NCBI GenBank assembly: GCA_022652815.1
Contig: JALCRR010000007.1
Span: 1-64,000, forward strand
Origin: Oscillibacter sp.
GTDB lineage: Bacteria; Bacillota; Clostridia; Oscillospirales; Oscillospiraceae
Direction: 5' to 3'
Length of the DNA: 64,000 nt
Below, piece by piece: positions 17,413 through 26,440 of the stretch (its first letter is position 1; each line of letters begins with the position of its first letter). The translations under genes and the position numbers were made by a program. A model generated the notes under the pieces. The model ran no database searches and had not been told where the DNA came from. It saw nothing but the letters and a program-made list of their open reading frames with translations.

Positions 17413-17447
17413 CCAATTCCTCCCTGGGAAAACCAGGGAGGAATTGG
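17413..17447 (+). promoter_or_regulatory. Intercistronic hairpin between binding-protein and permease genes
   Basis: Perfect 15-bp stem CCAATTCCTCCCTGG / CCAGGGAGGAATTGG with a 5-nt loop. No U-run directly follows (GCTCGTTTTC). It probably stabilises the upstream message or terminates part of the transcripts. Confidence 0.75.
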
Positions 17448-17489
17448 CTCGTTTTCAAGCCCCTGGTTTAATTTGAAAGGAGCCGTTTC

Positions 17490-18281
17490 ATGGGTAATTT
17501 GATAAGCGCGGCAAACTTTGCAAAGGTGGCGCAATACGCTGACCTCTTCAAGCAGGGCATGGCCGTCACCATTATGCTGTCGCTGCTGACGGTGCTGTTT
17601 GGCTTTTTCCTGGCACTGCTGCTGGCCGTCATGCGTCTTTCTCACCTGTGTCCCTTCGGTTTTCTCGGTCTAACGAAGGACGGGCATCTGCGGGAGCAGG
17701 GCTTTTTGTTCCACCTCAGCCGCTTTAATCCCGTCAGCTTCATTGCCACGGTATATGTGGAGGTTTTCCGCGCAACCCCTATGCTGGTGCAGTTGTGGCT
17801 GGTCTATTTCCTGCTGTTCGACAAATCGGTGATTGATCTGCCGAAGGTCACGATACTGGGCTTTATCCGTCTGGAGCGGTTCATTCCCGGCGTGGTGGCT
17901 CTGGCTTTGAACTCCGGCGCCTACCTGTCCGAGATCATCCGCGCCGGCATTCAGTCCATTGACGGTGGGCAGACGGAAGCCGCCCGTTCCCTCGGCCTAA
18001 CGCAGGGACAGAATATGCGCTACGTGGTGCTGCCGCAAGCCATTAAGAATACCCTGCCTGCCATCGCCAACGAATTTGTCACCATCATCAAGGAATCTGC
18101 CATTACCTATACCATCGGCGTGCAGGATATCATGTCCGCCGTCAACGCCACCAAGGGTGCGCTGTACATCATCATTGAGCCTTTGCTGGTGGCAACGCTC
18201 ATGTATTTCTGCTTGACGTTCCCCACCTCCAAGATCATTGCATATTTCGAAAGGAGAATGAGCCGTGGCGACAAGAGATAG
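17490..18281 (+). CDS. Amino-acid ABC transporter permease (HisM/GlnP family)
   Basis: A 263-residue inner-membrane permease. It has the BPD_transp_1 signature, with the EAA-loop segment [16 protein letters not shown] that docks the ATPase, and helices around residues 15-45, 85-115, 130-160 and 205-230. [13 protein letters not shown] is typical of His/Glu/Asp permeases. A polar insert (about residues 55-80) between the first helices is longer than in many homologues. GAAAGGAG precedes the ATG. The 3' end overlaps the ATPase gene by 17 bp, implying coupled translation. Confidence 0.92.
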   Translation: MGNLISAANFAKVAQYADLFKQGMAVTIMLSLLTVLFGFFLALLLAVMRLSHLCPFGFLGLTKDGHLREQGFLFHLSRFNPVSFIATVYVEVFRATPMLVQLWLVYFLLFDKSVIDLPKVTILGFIRLERFIPGVVALALNSGAYLSEIIRAGIQSIDGGQTEAARSLGLTQGQNMRYVVLPQAIKNTLPAIANEFVTIIKESAITYTIGVQDIMSAVNATKGALYIIIEPLLVATLMYFCLTFPTSKIIAYFERRMSRGDKR

Positions 18282-19044
18282 TCTCATTCAGGTCACTGAC
18301 CTGAAAAAATACTACAACCGGGGCGCGATTAAGGCTCTGGACGGCATCACCGCTGACATCAACCGCGGCGACGTCATGGTGGTCATCGGGCCCTCCGGCT
18401 CCGGAAAATCCACCTTTCTCCGCTCTTTGAATCTGTTGGAAAAGCCCACCGGCGGCTCCATCGTCTTTGACGGCGTGGACATTACCAAGCCCAAGGCGAA
18501 AAATGCGGAGGGCAAGGTCGTTCGTGTCAATGTGGATGAGCACCGCCAGAAGATGGGTATGGTGTTCCAGCACTTTAACCTGTTCCCCCACATGACCATT
18601 TTGGACAATATGACGCTGGCCCCCATTAAGGTTCGGCACATGCCCAAGGCCCAGGCCGAGGAAAAGGCCATGGTTCTGCTGGACCGGGTCGGCCTAAAGG
18701 ATCGTGCAGGCGCCTACCCCATTCAGCTCTCCGGCGGTCAGAAGCAGCGTGTCGCCATTGTCCGGGCTCTGGAAATGGAGCCGGAAGTCATGCTGTTTGA
18801 CGAGCCCACCTCCGCACTGGACCCCGAGATGGTGGGTGAGGTGCTGGACGTCATGAAGGAGCTGGCTCACGAGGGCATGACCATGGTGGTCGTCACCCAT
18901 GAGATGGGCTTTGCCCGGGAAGTCGGCAACCGCGTGCTGTTTATGGCCGACGGTCGTCTTTTAGAGCAGGGTACCCCCGATGAGATTTTTAATCATCCGC
19001 AAAACGAGCGCCTGCAGGATTTTCTGAGCAAGGTTCTGGTGTAA
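18265..19044 (+). CDS. Amino-acid ABC transporter ATP-binding protein (GlnQ/HisP family)
   Basis: A 259-residue ATPase. Walker A is GPSGSGKST, the Q-loop region is [10 protein letters not shown], the signature is [11 protein letters not shown], Walker B is [13 protein letters not shown], and the switch His is in [10 protein letters not shown]. It starts with GTG at 18265, 8 nt after AAGGAG and inside the end of the permease gene. It energises import with the adjacent permease and lipoprotein. The family usually carries glutamine, histidine, cystine or acidic amino acids; the substrate here is not determined. Confidence 0.95.
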   Translation: MATRDSLIQVTDLKKYYNRGAIKALDGITADINRGDVMVVIGPSGSGKSTFLRSLNLLEKPTGGSIVFDGVDITKPKAKNAEGKVVRVNVDEHRQKMGMVFQHFNLFPHMTILDNMTLAPIKVRHMPKAQAEEKAMVLLDRVGLKDRAGAYPIQLSGGQKQRVAIVRALEMEPEVMLFDEPTSALDPEMVGEVLDVMKELAHEGMTMVVVTHEMGFAREVGNRVLFMADGRLLEQGTPDEIFNHPQNERLQDFLSKVLV

Positions 19045-19296
19045 CTTTCCAAAATGTCTCCGGCATTTTGAAAGTAGGTTTGCGCTTCGCTTCGCGCCTT
19101 ACTGCCCGCATTTCGCGTGCAGTGCGACGTACGCTGCGCGAGAAGGATCTTTCGCCACGTACATGCCACAGCGAACGATGATATCGTTTTATTTTGCCGT
19201 TTCGACGGCGAAACTCTGTGAGACAGTGAAACCATTGGCGGGCGCGCACTTTGTTGTGTGCGCCCGTTTTACCGCTATGGAAAAGAGGTACCTATC
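19045..19296 (+). other. Intergenic region with two hairpins ahead of the M20 peptidase gene
   Basis: A stem CTTTCCAAAATG / CATTTTGAAAG begins within 5 nt of the ATPase stop (about 19047-19076). A second stem, GGGCGCGCAC / GTGTGCGCCC (19240-19265), is followed by GTTTT and ends 30 nt before the M20 start. The second is a candidate terminator or attenuator. The sequence between is GC-rich with repeated GCGCTTCGC words and no gene. Confidence 0.55.
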
Positions 19297-20739
19297 ATGT
19301 TGGAAAACAAGCAAGCAGCGCTGGACGCCATTGAAGCCCGCGCTCAAATCATCACCCATGTGGCTGACGAGATCTGGTCCTATGCCGAGCTTTCTTTGCA
19401 GGAGACCCGCTCCGCCGCCCTGTACTGCAAGACTCTGCGCGCCGATGGCTTCACCGTGGAGGAGGGCATCTGCAATATCCCCACGGCCTTCTCCGCAAGC
19501 TACGGCAGCGGCAGACCCGTCATCGGAATTCTGGCTGAATACGACGCACTGTCCGGCCTTTCCCAAAAGGCCGGCAGTCTGGAACGCAAGGAATTGACAC
19601 CCGGCGGCACCGGACACGGCTGCGGCCACAATCTGCTGGGCGCCGGCGCCATGGCTGCGGCCATGGGCGTGAAGGCCTGGCTGGAAAGCCATCCCGGCAG
19701 CGGCACGGTGGTGCTGTATGGCTGCCCCGGTGAAGAGGGCGGCGCAGCCAAGTCCTTCATGGCGCGGGACGGTCTGTGGAACAAGCTGGACGCAGCGCTG
19801 ACCTGGCACCCCGAGGACACCAACGAAGTGGCCACCGGCTCCAGCAACTCCTGCATTCAGGTGCAGTACCGCTTCACGGGCGTAGCTTCCCACGCCGCCG
19901 GAGCCCCTGAGCGGGGCCGCAGCGCGCTGGACGCGGTGGAACTGATGAACATTGGCGTTCAATTTTTGCGGGAGCATATGAGTGACAAGGCCCGCATCCA
20001 CTATGCCATCACTGATACCGGCGGACGCAGCCCCAATGTGGTGCAGCCCCGGGCAACGGTTTTGTACATGGTGCGCTCCAACCACGTCGCCGAGGCGGTG
20101 GAGCTGCAAAAGCGGGTGGACGACATTGCAAAGGGCGCCGCGCTCATGACCGGCACCACCTTTACCCGCCAGTTTATCGACGGCCTTGCCGACACGGTGA
20201 CCAATCACACACTCGAAAAGGTCCTTTACGACAACTTTGCTGCCCTAGGCGTTCCCGGCCATACGGCGGAGGAACACCAGTTTGCCGATGCACTGGCCGC
20301 CACCTATGAGGGCAGCGACGGCGTTCCCGGAGCCGGCAGCAAATACAGCGATGAATACGCCGTGCAGGTTCGCACGCTGCGTAAAAATGCAGGCCATGCC
20401 ATGAACGATTTTCTGCTGCCCCTCTATCAAGGGGAGGCTTTCAAGGCCGGCTCCACCGACGTGGGCGATGTTTCCTGGCTGACGCCTACCGCCCAGATTC
20501 AGGTGGCCTCCTGGCCTAACGGCTGCCCCGGGCACAGCTGGCAGAACGTCTCCTGCGACCGCACTGAGATTGGCCACAAGGCCGCCGTGCACGCCAGCAA
20601 GGTGATTGCCTGCGCAGCCATCGACCTAATGACCTCTCCCGAGACACTCAAGGCAGCCCGGGCGGAGTTTGAGCAGCGCACAGCCTCCGGCTACGTCTGC
20701 CCCATTCCGGCGGACGCTGTGCCTACCATTCCGGATTGA
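19297..20739 (+). CDS. M20-family amidohydrolase, AbgB-like
   Basis: A 480-residue metallo-amidohydrolase of peptidase family M20D. Its length and sequence style are those of p-aminobenzoyl-glutamate hydrolase subunit B. Metal-ligand motifs are GHGCGHNLLGAG (residues 106-117), the catalytic Glu pair in CPGEEGGA, HASxAPE-like ASHAAGAPERGRSALDA in the lid, and a C-terminal CPGHSWQNVSCD. The start at 19297 has AAAGAGG about 9 nt upstream. It follows the amino-acid ABC operon, so it may hydrolyse an imported N-acyl amino acid or peptide. The exact substrate is unknown and no AbgA partner is present. Confidence 0.85.
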   Translation: MLENKQAALDAIEARAQIITHVADEIWSYAELSLQETRSAALYCKTLRADGFTVEEGICNIPTAFSASYGSGRPVIGILAEYDALSGLSQKAGSLERKELTPGGTGHGCGHNLLGAGAMAAAMGVKAWLESHPGSGTVVLYGCPGEEGGAAKSFMARDGLWNKLDAALTWHPEDTNEVATGSSNSCIQVQYRFTGVASHAAGAPERGRSALDAVELMNIGVQFLREHMSDKARIHYAITDTGGRSPNVVQPRATVLYMVRSNHVAEAVELQKRVDDIAKGAALMTGTTFTRQFIDGLADTVTNHTLEKVLYDNFAALGVPGHTAEEHQFADALAATYEGSDGVPGAGSKYSDEYAVQVRTLRKNAGHAMNDFLLPLYQGEAFKAGSTDVGDVSWLTPTAQIQVASWPNGCPGHSWQNVSCDRTEIGHKAAVHASKVIACAAIDLMTSPETLKAARAEFEQRTASGYVCPIPADAVPTIPD

Positions 20740-20761
20740 CGCCATTTTCAAGCTGATCCAT

Positions 20762-20793
20762 AAAAAATCCGCACCCGAAAGGGTGCGGATTTT
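20762..20793. terminator. Bidirectional terminator between convergent genes
   Basis: Stem AAATCCGCACCC / GGGTGCGGATTT with a GAAA tetraloop, A-run left and T-run right, between the M20 gene (+) and the small membrane protein gene (-). Confidence 0.9.
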
Positions 20794-20999
20794 TATTGCT
20801 TTCGCTCGGCGCATTTTTGCGCCTGCGTGCCGAAATAGAAACCGATCGCAACGGTGAACACCGTCTGAAACTCCTGTCCAGACACGTCTCCCCGCAGAGC
20901 CAGCACAGAAAAGGTGACTGACAGCAGGAAGGTCACGATGCTCTTCACGTCAATCAGCTTCGCCAGTTTTTCCCGAATGGTCTCGGTGCCCTGTTCCAT
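20793..20999 (-). CDS. Small two-helix membrane protein, holin-like
   Basis: A 68-residue protein with a charged N-terminus and two hydrophobic segments (IVTFLLSVTFSVLAL and FQTVFTVAIGFYFGTQ). The FYFG ending of helix two is common in small phage-holin-like proteins, but no function can be assigned. The ATG at 20999 was chosen because GGGAGGG lies 6-7 nt upstream; an ATG two codons earlier abuts that element. It is downstream of mutS2 on the same strand and ends in the shared terminator. Confidence 0.65.
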   Translation of the reverse strand: MEQGTETIREKLAKLIDVKSIVTFLLSVTFSVLALRGDVSGQEFQTVFTVAIGFYFGTQAQKCAERKQ

Positions 21000-21051
21000 G
21001 GGCATCCCTCCCCGTCTTAGGTTATGCCGGCGGTTTGGCTGCCGTTCCCGC

Positions 21052-23442
21052 TTATTTCAGCGTCACCACGGTGACGCCGTCCTCGCCCTCGCCGTAGACA
21101 CCCAGGCGGAACGACTTCACGGCCTTATTGTGGCGCAGCAGGTCATGGACTTTTTTGCGCAGCGCGCCGGTGCCCTTGCCGTGGATAATGGTGACGGTTT
21201 CCAGCCGTCCCATGACGGCGGAGTCGATGAAGTTATCCACCACGCTCTCGGCATCCAGCGTCTCCATACCCCGGATGTCCAGCTCGCTGGAAGCCGCCGT
21301 GCGCAATGCCTGCGCTGCGTGGGAACGGATTGCCACGGAGGGCGCTTTTTTCTGCTTTTTCTCCGCCTCTTCGATCAGACGCACTTCGTCTGCGCGGACG
21401 GTCATCTTGAGAATGCCCGCCTTGAGTTGGAGGGTTCCGTCCTTGCCCACGCTGACCACGTCCGCCGGTGTGCGAACGCCGGGAATTTCCACTTGATCTC
21501 CGATCTGAATCGGGCGACTGGGCTTTGGCATGGGCTCTTTTTCAAAGGTTCGGGCGGTGGCGGAGTCCTCCGCCTCGTTGAGCTTGCGCCTCAGCTCCGC
21601 CTGCGCCTCGTTGTAATTTTCCATGCGCTGGGCTTTTGCCATCTGCTTTCGCATCTCCGCCAGCTCCGAAAAGGCGGTATCCGCTGCGGCGCGGGCATCC
21701 CGAATGATGCGCTTGGCCTCGGCTTCGCCCTTGCCCCGGGCATTGTCCCGGGCGCGCTCCATTTGCTCCCGGAACTCCCGCGCTTTGCGGGCGTCCTCCT
21801 CCCGTCTGAGGAACATCCGGTCAATTTCGGTCTGCTTTTTCTCCAATGCCTGCCGCTTGCTTTCCAGCTGGGTCAGGACATCTTCAAAGCGGACACTCTC
21901 GCCGGACATCTGCTGCTTGGCGTCCTCGATCACATCGTCCGGCAACCCCAAACGCTTGGAAATGGCGAATGCGTTGGACTTGCCGGGAATACCGATCAGC
22001 AGCCGATAGGTGGGGCACAGCGTCTCCACGTCAAATTCGCAGGAGGCATTTTCCACCCCGGCCGTGGTCATGGCAAATGTCTTTAGCTCCGCATAATGGG
22101 TGGTGGCGGCCACTTTCGCGCCGCTTGCGCGCACCCTCTGAATCACGGCGATGGCCAGCGCCGCGCCCTCCACAGGGTCGGTGCCGGCACCCAGCTCGTC
22201 AAAGAGTGCCAGACTCCGTTTGTCCGCCTCCCGCAAGATGCTCACGATGGTGACCATGTGAGCAGAGAAGGTGGAAAGATTCTGCTCAATGCTCTGCTCG
22301 TCGCCCACGTCGGCCAGCACCCGGTCAAAAACAGACACGGCGCTGCCGGAGGCAGCGGGAATATGCAGACCACACTGAGCCATCAAGCACAAAAGCCCCA
22401 GTGTTTTGAGACTCACGGTTTTGCCGCCGGTATTGGGTCCGGTAATCACCAGCGTGTCAAAGGTATCGCCCAGCGTCAGATCAATGGGCACGGCTTTTGC
22501 CTGATCCAGCAGCGGATGCCGCGCCTTGCGCAGCACCACCGCGCCGTCCCGACGAATTTCCGGGCGAATCGCGTTTAGCTTATAGGACAGCTGGCCCCGG
22601 GCAAAAATCAGATCCAGATGCACCAGCGCGTCATAGTCCCACTGAATGTCATCCTTGTGGGCTGCGGCGTCAGCGGAGAGCTCGGCAAGGATGCGCTCGA
22701 TTTCCTTTTTCTCCTTGGCCTCCAGCTCGATCAGCTCGTTGTTGGCCTGCACCACACCCATGGGTTCCACAAAGAGAGTGGCACCGGAGGATGAGATGTC
22801 GTGGGTCAGACCGGGCAGGTCTCCCTTGTGCTCGGCCTTTACCGGCACTACAAACCGCCCGTCCCGCTGGGTAATGATATTCTCCTGCAAGATTTTGGAG
22901 TATGTGGGCGAGGAGATAATGCGCTGGAGAATCTGCCGGCTTTTCGCCTGCGCCTGGCGCATGTGACGGCGGATGTCGGAGAGCTCCGCCGACGCGGAAT
23001 CCGCGATGGTGTCCTCGTCCAAAATGGCGCTTTTGATGTGCTCTTCTAGAAAACGATTTCCGTGGAGGGACTGGAAAAGATGGTCGATAGCCGTCTTTTC
23101 CCCCGCGTCATCGTTAAAATACTCCTTGGCCCGTCTGGCGCAGGTCAAAAGATCCGCAATCCGCAGCAGCTCCGCCGTGTTCAGACTGCCGCCCCGATCC
23201 GCCCGGTTCAAGCTCTCCGCCACCGGACGCGCACCGGAAAAGGACGGGCTGCCACGCAGGCCGATCATTGTCCGGGCTGCGTCAGTCTGGTCCTGCAGCC
23301 GCAGCACCTCCTCCGCTTCGGTCTCAGGACGAAAGGTGAGCGCACGGCGCTTGCCCTCGTCGCTGACTGCCTGCTCGGAGAGCATGGTCAGCACCCGGGG
23401 AAGCTCCAGTGTGCGGATAGATTTGTCAAACAATTCGCTCAT
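21052..23442 (-). CDS. mutS2: MutS2 (ribosome-splitting / endonuclease MutS2)
   Basis: A 796-residue MutS2. The ATPase core has Walker A GPNTGGKT (near residue 335), Walker B-type ALFDELGAGTDP, and ST-motif TTHYAELKTF. A long coiled coil follows (about residues 510-640). The C-terminal Smr domain has LDIRGM and IHGKGTGAL. Known roles are suppression of recombination and, in Bacillus (also called RqcU), splitting of collided ribosomes with Smr nuclease activity. It lacks the mismatch-binding domain of MutS. It lies 47 bp after recO in the same direction. Confidence 0.96.
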   Translation of the reverse strand: MSELFDKSIRTLELPRVLTMLSEQAVSDEGKRRALTFRPETEAEEVLRLQDQTDAARTMIGLRGSPSFSGARPVAESLNRADRGGSLNTAELLRIADLLTCARRAKEYFNDDAGEKTAIDHLFQSLHGNRFLEEHIKSAILDEDTIADSASAELSDIRRHMRQAQAKSRQILQRIISSPTYSKILQENIITQRDGRFVVPVKAEHKGDLPGLTHDISSSGATLFVEPMGVVQANNELIELEAKEKKEIERILAELSADAAAHKDDIQWDYDALVHLDLIFARGQLSYKLNAIRPEIRRDGAVVLRKARHPLLDQAKAVPIDLTLGDTFDTLVITGPNTGGKTVSLKTLGLLCLMAQCGLHIPAASGSAVSVFDRVLADVGDEQSIEQNLSTFSAHMVTIVSILREADKRSLALFDELGAGTDPVEGAALAIAVIQRVRASGAKVAATTHYAELKTFAMTTAGVENASCEFDVETLCPTYRLLIGIPGKSNAFAISKRLGLPDDVIEDAKQQMSGESVRFEDVLTQLESKRQALEKKQTEIDRMFLRREEDARKAREFREQMERARDNARGKGEAEAKRIIRDARAAADTAFSELAEMRKQMAKAQRMENYNEAQAELRRKLNEAEDSATARTFEKEPMPKPSRPIQIGDQVEIPGVRTPADVVSVGKDGTLQLKAGILKMTVRADEVRLIEEAEKKQKKAPSVAIRSHAAQALRTAASSELDIRGMETLDAESVVDNFIDSAVMGRLETVTIIHGKGTGALRKKVHDLLRHNKAVKSFRLGVYGEGEDGVTVVTLK

Positions 23443-23489
23443 ATTGGTATCCTTTCAGGATTGTCTCGACGCAATATTACAATTAGGAT

Positions 23490-24266
23490 TTAATTCTGGC
23501 TAGTTTCGACGCTTTGTAGGCTCTTGTAAAAGTCCAGCGTCTGAAACCCTCGCTCCAGTTGGGCGGCGGCAAATGCCTCTGCCACCGAAGAAAGTCTCTT
23601 GACCGCCGGGGCAGACAGTGCAAACGAATACAGGCGTTTGGGGTCCCCGTAAAGGATATGGCGCAGCGCGGCCAGTGATTCCCCACACAGTGGCATGGAA
23701 AGTCCGCTCTCCCCTGCGCCGCAGCTTTTGCATCGCAACACGCCCTGCACCACGTCCAAAAGGGGTGCCTCCGGCGTCTCCGTTCCGCAGTAGGCGCACG
23801 CATCCGCCAAGGGTTCATAGCCTGCAAGGCTCAGCGCCTTGAATTCAAAGGCCGCCCGGGCCAGATCCTCCGGCTTGTGCAGGGTGTCCAGTGCATACAG
23901 TCCGTTTAAAAGATGGCGCAAAAGCGGCCCCGCCTGCTCGTTTTCGGCGGTCACAGCCTCTGTCAGCTCGGCAAAATAGAAGCCCAGAGACAGCCGACTC
24001 AAGTCCTTTCGCAGACCGTCAAAAAGTTCCAGCGTGGTTCCCTCGTTTGCGTAGTACCACTCGCCCTTTTGATAGAGCGTCCACTCCGACCAGGCCAGCG
24101 TCTGGGCGGCAGCCGCGAAGCGGCAGGTCTTGCGCCGAACGCCCCGAGCAATGACGGAGATTTTTCCGCTTTCGGCGGTCAGCAGCGTTAAAATCTTGTC
24201 CGCTTCTTTTGTCTCTGTCTCCCGCAGAACGATGCCGCGGGTTACGATGTACGGTGTGGCCGCCAT
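23490..24266 (-). CDS. recO: DNA repair protein RecO
   Basis: A 258-residue RecO. The N-terminal OB fold starts with IVTRGIVLRETETKEADKIL, and a zinc-ribbon-like CAYCG...CKSCG pair of cysteine motifs lies in the C-terminal half, as in Gram-positive RecO. It loads RecA by displacing SSB together with RecR. The start at 24266 has AGGAGG 5 nt upstream; a 13-codon upstream extension runs into the yqzL end and lacks a site. It lies between yqzL and mutS2. Confidence 0.95.
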   Translation of the reverse strand: MAATPYIVTRGIVLRETETKEADKILTLLTAESGKISVIARGVRRKTCRFAAAAQTLAWSEWTLYQKGEWYYANEGTTLELFDGLRKDLSRLSLGFYFAELTEAVTAENEQAGPLLRHLLNGLYALDTLHKPEDLARAAFEFKALSLAGYEPLADACAYCGTETPEAPLLDVVQGVLRCKSCGAGESGLSMPLCGESLAALRHILYGDPKRLYSFALSAPAVKRLSSVAEAFAAAQLERGFQTLDFYKSLQSVETSQN

Positions 24267-24304
24267 AATGCCTCCTATGTAATGGCAAGGAAAAATCCTT
24301 GCCA

Positions 24305-24424
24305 TTATGCGGTTTTGCAGGATTCTTCCGACTGTTCCAGGTGTTCCTGCAATTTTTTATAAAGCAAATAGTATTCCGGCGCACCGGTGGCGCAGAACAG
24401 GGCCCATAGAACCTCGGCAGTCAT
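24305..24424 (-). CDS. yqzL: YqzL-like small protein upstream of recO
   Basis: A 39-residue protein (MTAEVLWALFCATGAPEYYL, then LYKKLQEHLEQ) ending 38 bp before recO. Bacillus YqzL, encoded between era and recO, has the same pattern W-x2-F-x2-TG-x(3-4)-Y-LL-x-K-x-L. The start was set at 24424 because GAGGTG sits 6 nt upstream on the minus strand; an in-frame ATG at 24454 has no site. Function is unknown in the family. Its usual neighbour era is here 16 kb away at 40521-41420. Confidence 0.8.
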   Translation of the reverse strand: MTAEVLWALFCATGAPEYYLLYKKLQEHLEQSEESCKTA

Positions 24425-25034
24425 GCGTTTCACCTCGGAAATAGCATGGCTCATTTTGTCGAAACTATTGCAGGAAATGTTTGCTCCTAATCCCAGTTTC
24501 CCCGCAGTCCGTCTGAACCTTCCAGCTGTATGCGGTTCCTAATGCCGCTCGCTACGGCAGCGTGCAGCAAATGCAGGATCTTACGAAATAATAAGACTTA
24601 AATTCTATTCTCTGTATCGATCTCGTTTTCCCGTGTGCTGCAACAGGTGCAATCCTACTCAAGGTATAAAAAGGAGTCTTGAATACCTTCCTTCAAGACT
24701 CTTCTGTTCTTCTTCCCTTTGTCCCTTTTATATGGGATGACGGTGTGAAGATTCAATTCGTTGTCACATAGAGACTTGAATAAATTGGATGTCTTTACTA
24801 TATCACGACTGTTCAAGGATATTCAAGCCTGCTGCTAGTTTTAAGTATAAAAGTCAATGACCACTAAAATTACCTGTATCAGATCCTTTTTAAAATTTTG
24901 AATCTTTTTCTTGACCAAAGTACGTTTGACATCAACTTTCTTCAGAGGCTGCGTCTCCGTGCGCATTGTCAACGAAGTTCCTGCATCTGCCATGATATCA
25001 CGAGCAAACCTCCGCCACCACCTGTGCAAATCCC
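24425..25034. other. Junction region between yqzL and the accessory block
   Basis: No supported gene. It contains a repeat with a terminator hairpin (24674-24757), matched downstream of era, and short minus-strand frames that look like gene ends. One (about 24841-24995) ends in KKKIQNFKKDLIQVILVVID without a recognised family or ribosome site; another (about 24500-24600) ends IQLEGSDGLRGNWD. These may be scraps left by insertion and deletion at the island edge. Confidence 0.5.
24674..24757 (-). repeat. Terminator-bearing repeat, copy B
   Basis: Read on the minus strand it starts AATTGAATCTTC, continues through TATAAAAGGGACAAAG and AAGAAGAACAGAA, and ends in a hairpin with arms GAGTCTTGAA / TTCAAGACTC plus a U-run. 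Copy A at 40434-40520 after era has the same order of blocks with a differently sequenced but still fully paired stem. Both copies point the same way. Confidence 0.8.
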
Positions 25035-25074
25035 AAAAAATCCCGCAGTACCATCTAACAGACACTGCGGGATT
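25035..25074 (-). terminator. Terminator of the glycerate kinase transcript
   Basis: On the minus strand AATCCCGCAGT pairs with ACTGCGGGATT around a 14-nt loop, followed by TTTTTGGG; about 50 nt past the kinase stop. Confidence 0.85.
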
Positions 25075-25122
25075 GGAATATTGGGGATATCTCAATTAGA
25101 AACAGCGCTTGAATAGGTGGGA

Positions 25123-26370
25123 TTAATTCAGCAGCAGCAATGTTACGTCGTTAACATTCGTTCCTGTGGGACCGGTAATGACCAGTCCGTCACATTTTTC
25201 AAGAGCGTGATAGGCATCGTTGTCAGCTAAAGTGTCTGGAATGGATATCTGCTTTGCAGCAAGTACACTAGCAGTGGTCCCGTCCACAATTCCGCCTGCA
25301 GCATTTGTAGGTCCGTCCGTACCATCTGATCCGACAGACACGACCACTGCATTAGCAAGTCCGCTTAGTCCCTCCGCTGCAGCCAGGGCAAGTTCTTGGT
25401 TTCGGCCGCCTAATCCTTTTCCTGTCAAATGTACAAAGGTTTCTCCCCCCAGCACATACGCCTGCCGACGGCCATCCGCAACATGTGTCAATGCCATTGC
25501 CGACAGGAATCGCCCAGCCTCTCTGGCCTCACACTGCAAGCAGTCTGTCAGCAGAATGGTTTCATAGCCCAATTTTTCCGCCGCACGAACAGCATCCGCG
25601 CAAAGTTGTCTAACACCGCCGGTAATCATGGTGGTTACGGAGGGCAGATCCTTAGGCGTTTCCTCACCGAGCAGTTTCCAAGCTTGGTCGGAAAGTTGCA
25701 GTGAATAGCGTCTTGCCAGCTCCAGTGCCTGCTCTGAGGTACTGGCATCGGGATAGGCAGGGCCGGAGGCAATCATGTTAGGAGAATCACCTACAATGTC
25801 GGACAGCAGAATCGCATACACATGAGCGGGAGCGCATATAGTGCCAAAGCGTCCTCCCTTTACGGTGGACAAACGCTTGCGAATTGTGTTCATTTGCGTA
25901 ATATCGGCGCCGCATGCAAGAAGCTGCTGTGTAATGTCTTTCAGTTCTTCCAGCGGAACGAGTGGAGATTCGAACAGTGCGGATCCTCCTCCAGAAATTA
26001 GTAGCAGTACTTGATCCTGCGCAGTTAGATTCTGCACTGCCTTAATAGCCGCACGTGTCGCTGCCACAGAATTTTCATCCGGCACCGGATGTCCTGCCTC
26101 ATAAATGGAAAAGTTTCCGATGGGTCCGCTGCTGTGATGATATTTTGTAATCACCACTCCCTCCGGAGCACGGCTTTCCAGCATGGAATAAGCGGCATTG
26201 GCAGACTGCCACGCTGCTTTCCCAATGGCAATCACGATTGTTCTTCCCTGCGCAGCCGGAATTTGACGTAGGGCACGATGAATGGCTGCATCCGGCAATG
26301 ATGCAGAAATTGCCTCATTGCAAATAGCAAGTGCATCCTGCCGCAACTTTAAAATTGTGTCTGTGGTCAA
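25123..26370 (-). CDS. Glycerate 2-kinase (GckA/TtuD, MOFRL family)
   Basis: A 415-residue kinase. The N-terminal DUF4147 domain shows IAIGKAAWQSANAA, the phosphate-binding LLISGGGSALFESP and LLSDIVGDSPNMIASGPAYP. The C-terminal MOFRL domain shows GGETFVHLTGKGLGGRNQEL and SVGSDGTDGPTNAAGGIVDG. Characterised members phosphorylate D-glycerate to 2-phosphoglycerate. The gene is complete and unbroken, unlike the three gene remnants directly upstream on the same strand. With the broken D-2-hydroxyacid dehydrogenase it suggests a former hydroxypyruvate/glycerate branch. Confidence 0.93.
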   Translation of the reverse strand: MTTDTILKLRQDALAICNEAISASLPDAAIHRALRQIPAAQGRTIVIAIGKAAWQSANAAYSMLESRAPEGVVITKYHHSSGPIGNFSIYEAGHPVPDENSVAATRAAIKAVQNLTAQDQVLLLISGGGSALFESPLVPLEELKDITQQLLACGADITQMNTIRKRLSTVKGGRFGTICAPAHVYAILLSDIVGDSPNMIASGPAYPDASTSEQALELARRYSLQLSDQAWKLLGEETPKDLPSVTTMITGGVRQLCADAVRAAEKLGYETILLTDCLQCEAREAGRFLSAMALTHVADGRRQAYVLGGETFVHLTGKGLGGRNQELALAAAEGLSGLANAVVVSVGSDGTDGPTNAAGGIVDGTTASVLAAKQISIPDTLADNDAYHALEKCDGLVITGPTGTNVNDVTLLLLN

Positions 26371-26440
26371 GTTAAATCACCTCAAAATACACCTACGGTG
26401 CAGATTTCTTTTGGCGGGTCTCCCTTATTTTTGACAACAG

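Noticed and set aside
24841-25095. Possible 84-residue minus-strand gene
   Set aside because: It runs through the kinase terminator hairpin, has no ribosome site and no recognisable domain.
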